From: Cellulomonas wangsupingiae | GTDB taxonomy: Bacteria > Actinomycetota > Actinomycetes > Actinomycetales > Cellulomonadaceae | Assembly: GCF_024508275.1 (NCBI RefSeq) | Contig: NZ_CP101989.1 | Location: 2,480,001-2,544,000 of the forward strand | DNA: 64,000 nt | Reading direction: 5' to 3' | Shown: in pieces, positions 21,423-31,618 of the stretch | Layout: each line of letters opens with the position of its first letter | How positions within the stretch are numbered: the first letter of the stretch is position 1 | The notes under the pieces: model-generated | What the model was told of the DNA's origin: nothing | Databases searched by the model: none | The model's input: the letters and a program-made list of their open reading frames with translations, nothing else | Made by a program: the position numbers and the translations under genes

Positions 21423-22181
21423 TCAGCCCCAGCGGCCGAGCCGGTCGGCCAGCATCGCGAGCGCCACGTGGCCTGCGGTGGACGTGCGCAGCACGTGCGG
21501 GCCGAGACGGCACAGCAGCGCCCCGGCGCCCGTCAGGGCGTCGACCTCGCGGTCGCTGATGCCACCCTCGGGCCCGACGACGACCACCAGCTCGCCGGCC
21601 CCCGGCAGCGGGGCCTCGCGCAGGGGCCTGGTGGCGGACTCGTGGAGCACGACGACCGTCCCGCCCGCGGCGACGGTCGCGACGACCCGTGCGACGAGGC
21701 CCTTGTCGTCGAGCGAGTGCTCGACCAGCGGCATGCGCGCGCGCCGCGACTGCTTGGTGGCGGCGCGCACGGTGCCGACCCAGCGTGCGCGGCTCTTCTG
21801 CGCACGCTCGCCACGCCAGATGACGACGGACCGCTCGGCCTGCCAGGGCACGACCACGTCGACGCCGACCTCGGTCGCGGCCTCGATCGCCATCTCGTCA
21901 CGGTCGCCCTTGGCCAGGGCCTGCACGAGCACGAGGCGCGGCACCGGCTCCGGCTCGACGACGACCTCCTCGACGGCGATCCGCACGCCGTCGGGACCGG
22001 CGGTGCGCACCCGCCCCACGAGCCGGACGCCCGCGCAGTCGACGACGTCGACGCGCTCACCGGGGCCGCGCCGCTGCACGACGCCCGCGTGCCGGCCCTC
22101 GGTGCCGTCGAGCAGGTACTCGCCGCCCGCCCGGACGTCGCCGAGCTGCCCCGGCTCGACGACGAAGACGGGTGCGCTCAC
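21423..22181 (-). CDS. rsmE: 16S rRNA (uracil1498-N3)-methyltransferase RsmE
   Basis: Protein of 252 aa with a GTG start overlapping the dnaJ stop (GTGA). The C-terminal SPOUT knot shows ELVVVVGPEGGISDREVDAL and LGPHVLRTSTAGHVAL, which are RsmE signatures; the N-terminal 75 residues form the PUA-like RNA-binding domain. It methylates U1498 of 16S rRNA. The hrcA-dnaJ-rsmE order is conserved in actinobacteria. Confidence 0.95.
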   Translation of the reverse strand: MSAPVFVVEPGQLGDVRAGGEYLLDGTEGRHAGVVQRRGPGERVDVVDCAGVRLVGRVRTAGPDGVRIAVEEVVVEPEPVPRLVLVQALAKGDRDEMAIEAATEVGVDVVVPWQAERSVVIWRGERAQKSRARWVGTVRAATKQSRRARMPLVEHSLDDKGLVARVVATVAAGGTVVVLHESATRPLREAPLPGAGELVVVVGPEGGISDREVDALTGAGALLCRLGPHVLRTSTAGHVALAMLADRLGRWG

Positions 22182-23302
22182 CGGCCCGCGAGCTTGTCGC
22201 GCAGCTTCGCGAACATCCCGGGGTTGGCGGCCGACAGGCGCCCCTCGGGACGCTCCTCGCCCCGGAGCGCCGCCAGGCGGCGCAGCAGCTCGGCCTGCTC
22301 CTCGTCCTCGGGCGTCGGGACCAGCACCTCGACGTGCACGTGCAGGTCACCGCGGCCGCCGACGTGCAGGTGCCCGATCCCCAGCCCGCGCAGCGTGACG
22401 ACCTGCCCCGGCTGCGTGCCCGGCCGCAGGTCGACCTCCTGCGGCCCGTCGAGCGTCTCCATGGTCAGGACCGTGCCCAGCGCCGCGGCGGTCATCGGCA
22501 CCTGCAGCGTCGCGTGCAGGTCGTCCCCGCGGCGCACGAACGTCTCGTGCTTGCGCTCGCGCACCTCGAGGTAGACGTCCCCCGCGGGGCCACCCGCCGG
22601 GCCGACCTCGCCCTGGCCGGTCAGCTTGATGCGCGTCCCGGTGTCGACGCCCGCGGGCACGTCCACCGACAGCGTCCGGCGCGAGCGCACGCGGCCCTCG
22701 CCGGCGCACTCGGTGCACGGCTCGGGGATCACGGTGCCGAAGCCGTGGCAGGCCGCGCACGGCTGCGTCGTCATGACCTGACCGAGGAAGGACCGGGCGA
22801 CGCGCTGGACGGACCCGCGCCCGCCGCAGGCCTCGCAGGTCCGCGGCGACGTCCCGGGCCGGCAGCACGTGCCCCCGCAGGTGGGGCAGAGCACCGCGGT
22901 GTCCACCTGCACCTCGCGGTGCACCCCGAACGCTGCCTCGGCCAGGTCCAGGTCGAGGCGGACGAGCGCGTCCTGGCCGCGGCGCGCACGCGGCACGGGA
23001 CCGCGCGGGGCACCGCCCGCCGCGGCACCGAAGAAGGTCTCGAAGATGTCCTGGAAGCCGAAGCCCCCACCCATGCCGCCGCCGGGCGACGACGGGTCGG
23101 CCCCCATGTCGTACGCACGACGCTTCTCGGCGTTGCCGAGCACGTCGTACGCCCGCGACACGCCCTTGAACCGCTCCTCGGACGCCGGGTCGGTACCCGC
23201 CACGTCGGGGTGCAGCTCGCGCGCCAGGCGCCGGTAGGCCTTCTTGATCTGCTCGGGCGTCGCGTCGCGCGGGACACCGAGGATCTCGTAGTAGTCGGTC
23301 AC
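22178..23302 (-). CDS. dnaJ: Chaperone protein DnaJ (actinobacterial DnaJ2 type)
   Basis: Protein of 374 aa. The GTG start giving VTDYYEILGV fits the family; a longer frame upstream is not supported. The J-domain HPD triad is at 31-33, followed by a Gly/Phe-rich segment with GGGMGGGFGFQDIFETFFG. Four zinc-binding CxxCxGxx motifs follow: CPTCGGTC (last Gly replaced by Cys), CEACGGRG, CAACHGFG and CTECAGEG. C-terminal substrate-binding domains complete it. It is a co-chaperone that stimulates DnaK. It lies 87 bases after hrcA and is probably co-transcribed and under HrcA control. Confidence 0.96.
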   Translation of the reverse strand: MTDYYEILGVPRDATPEQIKKAYRRLARELHPDVAGTDPASEERFKGVSRAYDVLGNAEKRRAYDMGADPSSPGGGMGGGFGFQDIFETFFGAAAGGAPRGPVPRARRGQDALVRLDLDLAEAAFGVHREVQVDTAVLCPTCGGTCCRPGTSPRTCEACGGRGSVQRVARSFLGQVMTTQPCAACHGFGTVIPEPCTECAGEGRVRSRRTLSVDVPAGVDTGTRIKLTGQGEVGPAGGPAGDVYLEVRERKHETFVRRGDDLHATLQVPMTAAALGTVLTMETLDGPQEVDLRPGTQPGQVVTLRGLGIGHLHVGGRGDLHVHVEVLVPTPEDEEQAELLRRLAALRGEERPEGRLSAANPGMFAKLRDKLAGR

Positions 23303-23389
23303 GTGGCGTGCTGCTCGCTTCCTGCTCGTGCGGGGTGTGCCCGGTCCCGCGCACCGGGCGCCGGACGACGCGTGCACGGGGCGTACCGG

Positions 23390-24412
23390 TCAGCCCGCGA
23401 GGATCCGGGTGAGGTACCGGGCGACGGCGCGGACCGCCGCCATGGTCTGGGGGTAGTCCATGCGCAGCGGGCCGACGGCGCCCAGGACGGCGACGGAGGA
23501 GCCGTCACCGCCGTAGCCGCTGGTGACGATGCTCGTCTCGGCCAGGCCCTCGTGCTGGGTCTCGCGGCCGATGCGCACCGCGACACCGCCCGAGTCCTCG
23601 GCCATCTCCGACAGCAGGCGGAGCAGGACGACCTGCTCCTCGAGCGCCTCGAGCACCGGGCCGATGGTGTGCGGGAAGTCGGCACCCGCGCTGCGCGCGA
23701 GGTGGGACGCGCCGGCGACGACGACGCGCTCCTCGCGCTCCTGGGAGAGCGTCTCGGCGACCACCGCGACGACCGACCGCGCGAGGTCCTCGCCGTCGGG
23801 CGTGAACTCGGCGGCGAGCGACTCGAGGGCGCCGTCGAGGTCGGCCAGCCGCAGGCCGGCGGCCGCGACGTTGAGCCGCACCCGCAGCCGCGCGACCACG
23901 GCCTCGTCGAGGTCCGTGGTGAGCTCGAGCGTGCGCTGCTCGACGCGGCCCGTGGTGGTGATGATGACGACCAGCAGGTGACGCGCGCCGACGGGCACCA
24001 GCTCGACGTGCCGCAGCGCGGACCGCCGCAGCGAGGGGTACTGCACGACGGCGACCTGGTGCGTGAGCTGCGCGATGAGCCGGACCGCGCGGTCGATGAC
24101 GTCGTCGAGGTCGACGGCCTCCTCGAGCAGCGTGCCGATGGCGCGCTTCTCGGCGGCGGACAGCGGCCGCACGCCCGTGAGCCGGTCGACGAACTCGCGG
24201 TAGCCCAGGTCGGTCGGCACGCGGCCGGCCGACGTGTGCGGCTGGACGATGAGCCCGGCCTCCTCGAGGGCGGCCATGTCGTTGCGGATCGTGGCCGGGG
24301 ACACGCCCAGGGCGTGCCGCTCGGCGAGCGCGCGGGAGCCGACGGGCTCGCGGGTCGCGACGTAGTCCTCGACGATCGCCCGCAGCACGTCCAGCCGACG
24401 GTCCTCGCTCAT
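23390..24412 (-). CDS. hrcA: Heat-inducible transcription repressor HrcA
   Basis: Protein of 340 aa starting [18 protein letters not shown]. The N-terminal winged helix contains [31 protein letters not shown], the standard HrcA recognition region; the GAF-like dimer core follows. HrcA represses chaperone genes by binding CIRCE. A good CIRCE lies 75 bases upstream of its own start, so it is likely autoregulated and controls dnaJ in the same unit. Confidence 0.97.
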   Translation of the reverse strand: MSEDRRLDVLRAIVEDYVATREPVGSRALAERHALGVSPATIRNDMAALEEAGLIVQPHTSAGRVPTDLGYREFVDRLTGVRPLSAAEKRAIGTLLEEAVDLDDVIDRAVRLIAQLTHQVAVVQYPSLRRSALRHVELVPVGARHLLVVIITTTGRVEQRTLELTTDLDEAVVARLRVRLNVAAAGLRLADLDGALESLAAEFTPDGEDLARSVVAVVAETLSQEREERVVVAGASHLARSAGADFPHTIGPVLEALEEQVVLLRLLSEMAEDSGGVAVRIGRETQHEGLAETSIVTSGYGGDGSSVAVLGAVGPLRMDYPQTMAAVRAVARYLTRILAG

Positions 24413-24486
24413 CGCTCCCCTCCTGTCCTTGGTCTCCTCGTGGGTCCGTGCGCGGCCGTCCACGGCCGGCGTCACGGCGGTCCTGC

Positions 24487-24513
24487 GTGGCACTCGCAGG
24501 GACCGAGTGCCAA
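24487..24513 (-). promoter_or_regulatory. CIRCE operator for HrcA
   Basis: The arms GTGGCACTC and GAGTGCCAA flank exactly 9 bases, matching the CIRCE consensus TTAGCACTC-N9-GAGTGCTAA with three mismatches in the left arm and one or two in the right. On the minus strand the hexamer TAGAAT (24518 to 24513) abuts it and is a plausible -10 element for hrcA, so HrcA binding would block transcription start. Confidence 0.92.
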
Positions 24514-24518
24514 TTCTA

Positions 24519-24552
24519 CGCGGTGGACCGCGCCCCGGGGTGGTCCACCGCG
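24519..24552. promoter_or_regulatory. Perfect 11-bp inverted repeat in the hrcA/DUF3097 divergent region
   Basis: CGCGGTGGACC (24519-24529) and GGTCCACCGCG (24542-24552) are perfect inverted arms separated by 12 bases. The repeat lies immediately upstream of the hrcA -10-like hexamer, where the -35 region should be, and 44 bases before the DUF3097 start. It may be a second operator or a divergent-promoter structure. Confidence 0.5.
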
Positions 24553-24595
24553 CGTCACGGGAGCGGGCGCCCGGCGGACCTCCTAGAGTGCCCGG

Positions 24596-25465
24596 GTGAA
24601 CGACGACCGCTACGGCTCCGACGTGCTGTCGGGCGGCCGCGCCGCCCCCCGCCCGGCCCACCACCGTCCCGCGCGCACGTCGCGCGAGCAGGCGGCCGAG
24701 CGCGGCCTCGTCGTCGAGGACGTCGAGACGGGCTGGGTGGGGGCCGTCGTGCGCGTCGAGAAGTCCGGGGGTCAGCACGTGGTCGTGCTGGAGGACCGCC
24801 GGGGCCGGACCCGCACGTTCCGGCTCGGTCCGGGCTTCTGGGTGGACGGGGAGCCCGTGGTCCTCACCGCGCCCGTGACGTCGCGCGCGCCCGCGCGGCC
24901 GACGCGCACCGCGTCCGGCTCCGTGGCGGTCCCCGACGCACCGGCGCGGGTCGCGCGCGGGTCGCGCATCTGGGTCGAGGGCAAGCACGACGCCGAGCTC
25001 GTCGAGAAGGTGTGGGGCGACGACCTGCGCGTCGAGGGCGTGGTCGTCGAGCTGCTCGACGGCGTCGACCACCTCGAGGACGCGCTGCGCGAGTTCCGTC
25101 CCACCGCCGACCGGCGGGTGGGCGTGCTCGTCGACCACCTGGTGCCCGGCTCGAAGGAGTCCCGGCTGGCCGCGCAGGCGCTGCGGGGCGTGCCCGACGG
25201 GACCGTCCTGGTCCTGGGCCACCCGTACGTCGACGTCTGGCAGGCCGTGCGGCCGCAGCGCGTGGGGCTCGACGCGTGGCCGACGATCGAGCGTGGCACC
25301 GAGTGGAAGCGTGGCATCCTGCGCGAGCTGGGCTGGCCGGCCGACGACCAGGCGGACGTCGCGCGCGCCTGGCAGCGGATCCTGCGCTCGGTCCGGTCGT
25401 ACGCGGACCTCGAGCCGAGCCTCCTGGGACGGGTCGAGGAGCTCATCGACTTCGTCACGACCTGA
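24596..25465 (+). CDS. DUF3097 family protein (Toprim-like)
   Basis: Protein of 289 aa with a GTG start ([15 protein letters not shown]). The N-terminal region starts with the family hallmark YGSDVL; the central block [20 protein letters not shown] resembles the Toprim acidic motif (E in VEGKHDA), followed by [14 protein letters not shown]. The family is restricted largely to actinobacteria and lacks an assigned function; a nucleic-acid role is suggested only by the Toprim-like motif. It is divergent from hrcA. Confidence 0.85.
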   Translation: MNDDRYGSDVLSGGRAAPRPAHHRPARTSREQAAERGLVVEDVETGWVGAVVRVEKSGGQHVVVLEDRRGRTRTFRLGPGFWVDGEPVVLTAPVTSRAPARPTRTASGSVAVPDAPARVARGSRIWVEGKHDAELVEKVWGDDLRVEGVVVELLDGVDHLEDALREFRPTADRRVGVLVDHLVPGSKESRLAAQALRGVPDGTVLVLGHPYVDVWQAVRPQRVGLDAWPTIERGTEWKRGILRELGWPADDQADVARAWQRILRSVRSYADLEPSLLGRVEELIDFVTT

Positions 25466-25491
25466 CGGCGGCCCGGCCCCGCGCGGCGGGA

Positions 25492-25515
25492 CCCGCCCGG
25501 TGGCGACCGGACGGG
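25492..25515. terminator. Hairpin between convergent DUF3097 and membrane-protein genes
   Basis: CCCGCCCGGT and ACCGGACGGG pair with one mismatch around a GGCG tetraloop. The hairpin lies inside a longer imperfect repeat (25463-25477 with 25525-25538), placed to serve both convergent genes. Confidence 0.55.
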
Positions 25516-25535
25516 CCCGCGTGCGCCGGGCCGCG

Positions 25536-26516
25536 TCAGACCGCGACCTGGCCGCCTGTCAGCCGCCGGTACGCGAACACGGTGAGCAGCGCGCCGACCG
25601 GCAGGGAGACGAGCACGCCGACGCCGCAGACGAGCGAGCCGACCCAGCTCACGACCGCGACGACGAGGTAGACGAGCACGCCCGTGCCGAGGTCGCGCGT
25701 CTGCAGCGCGATGCTGGTCCGGATGGCCTCCACCGCGCTCTGGTCGCGCTCGACGATCGCGACGACGGCGTAGAACACGAAGAACCCGACGACGACGAAC
25801 CCGATCTGGCCGACCAGCGGCACGAAGCTCGCGACGAGGCCGACGGCGGCCATGATGACTGCGAGGAGCACGAGCTGGGCCGCGTGCGACGTGTCGAACA
25901 GGTCCCCCACGGACAGCGGCCGCCCGTCGGCGACCTTGAGCGCCGCCTTGACGAACGCCGCGCTGAACAGCACGAGCAGCAGCACGAGCAGCGCGACGTA
26001 GACGGCCACCCCGATCGACGCGCCGATGCCGGCCACGACTCCCGCGGCGCCGTCGGAGCGACCGGTGAAGGCGGCTGCGCCGCCGACGAGGCTCAGCCCG
26101 ATCACCGCGACGACGGCGATCACGACGAACCACGCCAGGCCGCCCAGGACGAAGGCCGCCCAGTGCTGTCCGAACTTGGAGAACGCCCACGACAGCCCGC
26201 TGCCGATGTCGACCTGGCCGGGCGCCGAGCCGTAGGGCGAGCCGTACGGCGGCTGACCCGCCTGGCCGTAGGGCGGCTGCTGGCCGTAGGGCGGCTGCTG
26301 GCCGTACGGCGGCTGCTGCCCGTACGGCGCCGCGGGCGGCGGGTAGCCGGCGCCGCCCGTCGGTGTGCCGTACGGCGGCGGCGGGGGCGCCGCTGCCCCC
26401 GGGTGCGGCGGCACCGGCGGCTGCGGGCCGGCAGGCTGCCCGGGCACGGGGGGCGGCGGGGGGACGGCCGGGTCGTCGTCGTCGCGCGGCGGCGTGGCGC
26501 CGGTGTTCTCGCTCAT
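25536..26516 (-). CDS. Pro/Gly/Tyr-rich integral membrane protein
   Basis: Protein of 326 aa. [12 protein letters not shown] is chosen as start because AGGAGG lies 5 bases upstream of this ATG. Residues 1-115 are a cytosolic Pro/Gly/Tyr/Gln-rich tail with PYGQQP repeats; residues about 130-320 contain six or so membrane segments (for example [25 protein letters not shown] and [17 protein letters not shown]). Similar tail-plus-membrane proteins are common in actinobacteria; the function is unknown. It is divergent from two small DUF4870-like genes, sharing a 203-base gap in which I see no clear promoter hexamers. Confidence 0.75.
   Translation of the reverse strand: MSENTGATPPRDDDDPAVPPPPPVPGQPAGPQPPVPPHPGAAAPPPPPYGTPTGGAGYPPPAAPYGQQPPYGQQPPYGQQPPYGQAGQPPYGSPYGSAPGQVDIGSGLSWAFSKFGQHWAAFVLGGLAWFVVIAVVAVIGLSLVGGAAAFTGRSDGAAGVVAGIGASIGVAVYVALLVLLLVLFSAAFVKAALKVADGRPLSVGDLFDTSHAAQLVLLAVIMAAVGLVASFVPLVGQIGFVVVGFFVFYAVVAIVERDQSAVEAIRTSIALQTRDLGTGVLVYLVVAVVSWVGSLVCGVGVLVSLPVGALLTVFAYRRLTGGQVAV
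26266..26319. repeat. Three tandem 18-bp repeats encoding PYGQQP
   Basis: Units CCGTAGGGCGGCTGCTGG at 26266-26283 and 26284-26301, with a variant at 26302-26319. They encode the PYGQQP repeats of the minus-strand membrane protein and are a likely site of copy-number change. Confidence 0.9.
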
Positions 26517-26719
26517 GGTGCCTCCTGGCCTGGAGGGACGCGGACACGCCCCTGCGTTCAGCGAACCCACCTGGCGCAGAACGTGTCAAGGCACCGCGCC
26601 GCAGCGACGGGCGCATCCGCCCCGCCGACCGGTACGCTGCCGCACGCGGGACGTCCGACCTGCGCAGACGCGGCACGGACGCCACCGACGCCGTCCACGA
26701 CCAGCTCCGGGAGCCGCAC

Positions 26720-27097
26720 GTGTCCTACGACCCTCGGGCCACCCCGAACGACCGTCCCCCGCAGGGCAGCACGCTGGCGACGGTGGCGCACCTCGGTGGC
26801 GTCCTGACCTACCTGTACGCGGGCTGGATCGCGTCTCTCGTGGTGTGGCTGGTGCAGCGTGACCAGGACCCGGCCACCGCGAACGAGGCGCGCGTGGCGC
26901 TGAACTTCCAGCTGACGGCACTCATCGCGTTCGTGGTGCTCAGCGTCGTCGAGCAGTTCCCCGTCATCGGGATCCTCGGGTGGATCGGCAAGCTGGCCGT
27001 CGGGATCATCGCGCTCGTCCTGTCGATCGTCGCCGCCGCGGCCGCCTACCGAGGCGGTTCGTACCGCTACCCCGTCAGCCTGGAGCTCGTCCGATGA
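26720..27097 (+). CDS. DUF4870-like small membrane protein
   Basis: Protein of 125 aa from a GTG (VSYDPRATPNDRPPQG) with GGGAG about 6 bases upstream. A short hydrophilic N-terminus is followed by four hydrophobic segments; the motif NEARVALNFQLT is the DUF4870 signature (usually KESLNFQ). The stop overlaps the next gene start as ATGA. Function is unknown; members are often tied to cell-envelope stress. Confidence 0.8.
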   Translation: MSYDPRATPNDRPPQGSTLATVAHLGGVLTYLYAGWIASLVVWLVQRDQDPATANEARVALNFQLTALIAFVVLSVVEQFPVIGILGWIGKLAVGIIALVLSIVAAAAAYRGGSYRYPVSLELVR

Positions 27098-27477
27098 CCA
27101 TGCCTCCTCCCCCGCCCGTCTGGGACGCGCCGGCCCCGGCGCCCCTGCGCCCCGAGGACGAACGGACCTGGGCGGTCCTCGCCCACGTGATCCCGCTGCT
27201 CGGGCCCGGTTTCCTCGCTCCGCTGGTCATCTGGCTCGTGTTCCGTGGGCGTGGCCCGTTCCTCGAGCACCACGCCAAGGAGTCGCTGAACTTCCAGCTC
27301 ACCGCCCTCATCGCGACGGTGGTGGGGTCGCTGCTCACCGTGGTGACGTTCGGTGCCGCCTCGCCCGTGCTGTTCGGCATCGGCATCGCGTGGCTGGTGA
27401 TCTGCATCCTCGCGGCCGTCGCCGCGAGCCGGTGGGAGTGGTACCGCTACCCCGCGACCCTGCGCCTCGTCTCCTGA
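27094..27477 (+). CDS. DUF4870 small membrane protein
   Basis: Protein of 127 aa, MTMPPPPPVWDAPAP, coupled by a 4-base overlap to the upstream paralogue. It has ERTWAVLAHVIPLLGPG and HHAKESLNFQLTALI, the DUF4870 core, and three or four membrane helices. The two genes appear to be a tandem duplication, since both keep an SLNFQLTALI/ALNFQLTALI block and end with YRYP. Confidence 0.85.
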   Translation: MTMPPPPPVWDAPAPAPLRPEDERTWAVLAHVIPLLGPGFLAPLVIWLVFRGRGPFLEHHAKESLNFQLTALIATVVGSLLTVVTFGAASPVLFGIGIAWLVICILAAVAASRWEWYRYPATLRLVS

Positions 27478-27500
27478 CAACGCGTCGGTGCGGCCCGCGC

Positions 27501-28739
27501 TCAGGCGGTGAGGGCCCGCACCACGGCGTCGGCGAGCAGCCGTCCCCGGCGCGTCAGGACGACCCGGCGCGGGCCGTCGGCCCCGAGCGCCGCGGGAGCC
27601 TCCACGAGCCCGTCCGCCACGAGGCCCGCGACCGCCGTGCGCGCTGCGGGCGCGAGGTCGGCGAGCGGCAGGCCGTCGGCGATCCGCACGCCCAGCATCA
27701 CGCGCTCCAGCGCGGCGAGGTCCCCGTCGACGATCTCGCGGCCGGCGGCCGGGCTGAGGCCGCGCGCGAGGCGGTCGGCGTACGCGCGGGGGTGCTTGAC
27801 GTTCCACCACCGGACGCCGCCCACGTGGCTGTGGGCACCCGGGCCGACGCCCCACCAGTCGTCGCCGCGCCAGTAACCGAGGTTGTGGCGTGACGCGTCG
27901 GCAGGGGTCCGCGCCCAGTTGCTGACCTCGTACCAGCGCAGGCCCGCCGCGGTGAGCAGGTCGTCGGCCAGCTCGTACTTGGCGGCCTGGTCGTCCTCGT
28001 CGGGCAGCGTGAGCTCGCCGCGGCGCACCTGCACGGCCATCCGCGTGCCGGCTTCGACCACGAGCGCGTAGGCGCTCACGTGGTCCACGCCCGTGGCCAG
28101 CGCCGCGTCGAGCGAGCGGCGCCAGTCGTCGAGGGACTCCCCCGGCGTGCCGTAGATGAGGTCGAGCGAGACCCGCAGACCCGCGTCGCGCGCCCACCGC
28201 ACGACGTCGGGGACCCGGGCCGGGTCGTGCGTGCGCTCGAGCGTGCGCAGCACGTGCGGCACGGCGGACTGCATGCCGAACGACACGCGGGTGAAGCCGG
28301 CCGCCGCGAGGCGAGCGAGGCCGTCCGGCGTCACGGAGTCGGGGTTCGCCTCGGTCGTCACCTCGGCACCGGGCGCCAGACCCCACGTCTCGCGCACGCC
28401 GTCGAGCAGGCCGACGAGGTCGTCCACCGGCAGCAGCGTGGGCGTCCCCCCGCCGACGAACACCGTGGCCACCTCGCGCGGCGGCACCCCGGCCGCGCGC
28501 AGCACGCGGTCCGCGAACGCGATCTCGCTGCGCGCCGTGCCCGCGTACGCGGCGAGGCTCGCACCGCCGCCGAGCTCGGTGGCGGTGTACGTGTTGAAGT
28601 CGCAGTACCCGCACCGCACGGCGCAGAACGGCACGTGCAGGTAGACGCCGAACGCGCGCGCGCCCGCGCCATCGGCGGCCGAGGCGGGCAGCGCGCCGTC
28701 CGCGGGGGCGGGGTCGCCCTCGGGCAGGGCGGGGCTCAC
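27501..28739 (-). CDS. hemW: Radical SAM heme chaperone HemW (coproporphyrinogen III oxidase-like)
   Basis: Protein of 412 aa with a GTG start. The radical-SAM cluster motif CAVRCGYC gives Cys39, Cys43 and Cys46, followed by the DFNTYT of HemW; VFVGGGTPTLLP is the SAM-binding glycine motif. HemW inserts heme into proteins; older annotation as HemN is not supported, because the CxxxCxxC is followed by F/D-N rather than the HemN extension. It lies just downstream of lepA (31-base gap), the usual arrangement. Confidence 0.93.
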   Translation of the reverse strand: MSPALPEGDPAPADGALPASAADGAGARAFGVYLHVPFCAVRCGYCDFNTYTATELGGGASLAAYAGTARSEIAFADRVLRAAGVPPREVATVFVGGGTPTLLPVDDLVGLLDGVRETWGLAPGAEVTTEANPDSVTPDGLARLAAAGFTRVSFGMQSAVPHVLRTLERTHDPARVPDVVRWARDAGLRVSLDLIYGTPGESLDDWRRSLDAALATGVDHVSAYALVVEAGTRMAVQVRRGELTLPDEDDQAAKYELADDLLTAAGLRWYEVSNWARTPADASRHNLGYWRGDDWWGVGPGAHSHVGGVRWWNVKHPRAYADRLARGLSPAAGREIVDGDLAALERVMLGVRIADGLPLADLAPAARTAVAGLVADGLVEAPAALGADGPRRVVLTRRGRLLADAVVRALTA

Positions 28740-28770
28740 CGGGCGCCGCCTGCGTGCGCGGCGGTGCGGC

Positions 28771-30702
28771 TCACTTCTTCTTCGCGTCCTTCGCGTCCTT
28801 GCTGCCGGCGGCGTCGGACGACAGCGCGGCGATGAAGGCCTCCTGCGGCACGTCGACCCGTCCGATCGTCTTCATGCGCTTCTTGCCCTCCTTCTGCTTC
28901 TCCAGCAGCTTGCGCTTGCGCGAGATGTCACCGCCGTAGCACTTGGCCAGCACGTCCTTGCGGATCGCGCGGATCGTCTCGCGGGCGATGATGCGCGCGC
29001 CGATGGCGGCCTGGATCGGCACCTCGAACTGCTGGCGCGGGATGAGCTCCTTGAGCTTGGCGGTCATCATCACGCCGTACGCGTACGCCTTGTCCTTGTG
29101 CACGATCGCGCTGAAGGCGTCCACGGTCTCGCCCTGCAGCAGGATGTCGACCTTGACCAGGTCCGCCGCCTCGTCACCGATGCGCTCGTAGTCGAGGCTC
29201 GCGTACCCCCGCGTCCGGGACTTCAGCTGGTCGAAGAAGTCGAAGACGATCTCCGCCATCGGCAGCACGTACCGCAGCTCGACGCGCTCCTCGGACAGGT
29301 AGTCCATGCCCTGCAGCTCGCCGCGCTTGCCCTGGCACAGCTCCATGATCGCGCCGATGAACTCGGCCGGCGCCAGGATCGTCGCCTTGACCATCGGCTC
29401 GCGGACCTCGCCGATCTTGCCGCTGGGGAACTCGCTCGGGTTGGTCACCGTGACCACGCTCTTGTCCTCGAGCGTCACCTCGTAGACCACGTTCGGGGCC
29501 GTCGAGATGAGCGCGAGGTCGAACTCCCGCTCCAGGCGCTCGCGCACGATCTCCAGGTGCAGCAGCCCGAGGAAGCCGACACGGAAGCCGAAGCCGAGGG
29601 CGACCGACGTCTCCGGCTCGTAGTTGAGCGCGGCGTCGTTGAGCTTCAGCTTGTCCAGGGCGTCGCGCAGGATCGGGTAGTCGGTGCCGTCGATCGGGTA
29701 CAGGCCGGAGAACACCATGGGCTTGGGGTCGGAGTAGCCGCCCAGCGCCGTCGCGGCGGGCTTGCTCGCGTTCGTCACGGTGTCGCCGACCTTGGACTGG
29801 CGCACGTCCTTGACCCCGGTGATGAGGTAGCCGACCTCACCGACCCCGAGGCCCTTGGTCGGCACCGGCTCCGGGGAGCTGACGCCGATCTCGAGCAGCT
29901 CGTGCGTCGCGCGGGTCGACATCATGACGATCTTCTCGCGCGGGTTCAGGCTGCCGTCGACCACCCGGACGTAGGTGACGACGCCGCGGTACGTGTCGTA
30001 GACCGAGTCGAAGATCATCGCGCGGGCGGGCGCGTGCGCGTCGCCGACCGGCGGCGGGACCCTCTCGACGATCCGGTCGAGCAGCTCGACGACACCCGCA
30101 CCGGTCTTGCCCGACACCTGCAGGCAGTCCTCGGGCTCGCAGCCGATGAGCTTGGCCAGCTCCTCGGCGTACTTCTCGGGCTGCGCGGCCGGCAGGTCGA
30201 TCTTGTTGAGCACCGGGATGATCGCCAGGTCGTTCTCGAGCGCGAGGTACAGGTTGGCCAGCGTCTGGGCCTCGATGCCCTGGGCGGCGTCGACCAGCAG
30301 CACCGCGCCCTCGCAGGCCGCCAGCGAGCGCGACACCTCGTAGGTGAAGTCGACGTGACCCGGGGTGTCGATCATGTTGAGCGCGTAGGCGTCGGCACCC
30401 ACGCCCCACGGCATCCGGACGGCCTGGGACTTGATCGTGATGCCGCGCTCACGCTCGATGTCCATGCGGTCGAGGTACTGCGCGCGCATGGCACGCGCGT
30501 CGACCACGCCCGTGAGCTGCAGCATGCGGTCGGCGAGGGTCGACTTGCCGTGGTCGATGTGCGCGATGATGCAGAAGTTGCGCAGCAGCTCAGGAGCGGT
30601 CGCCGCAGGGCGGATCCGCTCGGCGGCGGTGGCGGACGGGATCGGCAACTCGGCGTTCTCCGGCTTCTTGACGGTCTGTCGACGGTCGGGCGACCGTGGC
30701 AC
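28771..30702 (-). CDS. lepA: Elongation factor 4 (LepA)
   Basis: Protein of about 643 aa. The GTG at 30702 ([11 protein letters not shown]) is chosen because no ATG/GTG lies between it and the conserved [21 protein letters not shown]; this gives an N-terminal extension of about 38 residues. G1 is [10 protein letters not shown]3 is DTPGHVDF, G4 is NKID. The C-terminal LepA-specific domain ends with [27 protein letters not shown]4 back-translocates ribosomes and aids initiation. It is co-directional with hemW and divergent from the mycothiol-type gene. Confidence 0.95.
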   Translation of the reverse strand: MPRSPDRRQTVKKPENAELPIPSATAAERIRPAATAPELLRNFCIIAHIDHGKSTLADRMLQLTGVVDARAMRAQYLDRMDIERERGITIKSQAVRMPWGVGADAYALNMIDTPGHVDFTYEVSRSLAACEGAVLLVDAAQGIEAQTLANLYLALENDLAIIPVLNKIDLPAAQPEKYAEELAKLIGCEPEDCLQVSGKTGAGVVELLDRIVERVPPPVGDAHAPARAMIFDSVYDTYRGVVTYVRVVDGSLNPREKIVMMSTRATHELLEIGVSSPEPVPTKGLGVGEVGYLITGVKDVRQSKVGDTVTNASKPAATALGGYSDPKPMVFSGLYPIDGTDYPILRDALDKLKLNDAALNYEPETSVALGFGFRVGFLGLLHLEIVRERLEREFDLALISTAPNVVYEVTLEDKSVVTVTNPSEFPSGKIGEVREPMVKATILAPAEFIGAIMELCQGKRGELQGMDYLSEERVELRYVLPMAEIVFDFFDQLKSRTRGYASLDYERIGDEAADLVKVDILLQGETVDAFSAIVHKDKAYAYGVMMTAKLKELIPRQQFEVPIQAAIGARIIARETIRAIRKDVLAKCYGGDISRKRKLLEKQKEGKKRMKTIGRVDVPQEAFIAALSSDAAGSKDAKDAKKK

Positions 30703-30808
30703 TGGCGCGCCGCCTCGACGCCCGGGCGTCCGGAGGTCGGCGGTATCTCGACCCACGTCGGCTGGCCCGGCTCTCCCGGGTGTCGGTGGCGGGTCCCACC
30801 ATGGTCCC

Positions 30809-31558
30809 ATGACGGGCGACCGAGGTGATGCACGGGCGGGCGCGGACCTGACGACGTGCGGGGGCGAGCCCGACCTCGCCACGCTCGGGTCGCTGCAGGA
30901 CGCGTTCCTGGCGGCCGTGCCCGCGGTGCCCCCCGACACCCGCGTGCCGTGGTGCGGACGGTGGCGGGTACGGCACCTCGTGGTGCACCTGGCGCGCATC
31001 CACCACTGGGCCGCGGGCCAGGCACGACGCTCCCAGGAGACGCCGCTGGGCCGCGGGCCGTTCGTGCTCGACGAGCTCTACGGCGCGCAGGCCCGCGAGC
31101 TGCGCGAGACCCTGGCGGCACTCGACCCCGACGCACCGGCCTGGACCCTCGACGACAGCCGGGTCGTGCGGTTCTGGCACCGTCGGCAGGTCCACGAGAC
31201 GCTCGTGCACCTGTGGGACCTGCGGACGGCCGGCGGCCTGCCTCTCGACGTCCCGGCCGCCCTGTGGGCGGACACGGTCGACGAGGTCGTGCGCGTGATG
31301 CATCCCCGCCAGGTGCGACTGGGGCGCGTCGGCGCACCGGACCGGCGCATCGGGCTGGCCGCCACCGACGTCGGCCGGGCGTGGACCGTGCACGCCGCGG
31401 ACGACGCACCCGCGGCGCCCGTCGTCGAGGTGGCGGGCCCGGCCGGCGCGCTCGCGCTGCTGCTGTGGGGGCGCACCACGTGCGACGACCCGCGGCTCGC
31501 GGTGACCGGCGACCGCGGCACGCTGGAGGCGGCGCTGGCACCCGGCCTGACCCCCTGA
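30809..31558 (+). CDS. Maleylpyruvate isomerase-like mycothiol-dependent enzyme family protein
   Basis: Protein of 249 aa starting [11 protein letters not shown]; ribosome-binding support is weak, so the start is less certain. The N-terminal four-helix bundle of the MDMPI/DinB type shows [15 protein letters not shown] with the paired histidines and later [14 protein letters not shown], a typical metal-ligand segment; the C-terminal half is the MDMPI C-domain. Family members use mycothiol, the thiol of actinobacteria; the substrate here is unknown. Confidence 0.82.
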   Translation: MTGDRGDARAGADLTTCGGEPDLATLGSLQDAFLAAVPAVPPDTRVPWCGRWRVRHLVVHLARIHHWAAGQARRSQETPLGRGPFVLDELYGAQARELRETLAALDPDAPAWTLDDSRVVRFWHRRQVHETLVHLWDLRTAGGLPLDVPAALWADTVDEVVRVMHPRQVRLGRVGAPDRRIGLAATDVGRAWTVHAADDAPAAPVVEVAGPAGALALLLWGRTTCDDPRLAVTGDRGTLEAALAPGLTP

Positions 31559-31618
31559 AGAGCCTGGTCCCGCAAACGCGTGGGCAGCGCACCCTGTGCG
31601 GGCGCTACGTTCCTGCGC

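Noticed and set aside
26266..26319. Short tandem repeats as a CRISPR array
   Set aside because: Units are adjacent 18-mers without spacers and lie in frame within a PYGQQP-coding region.
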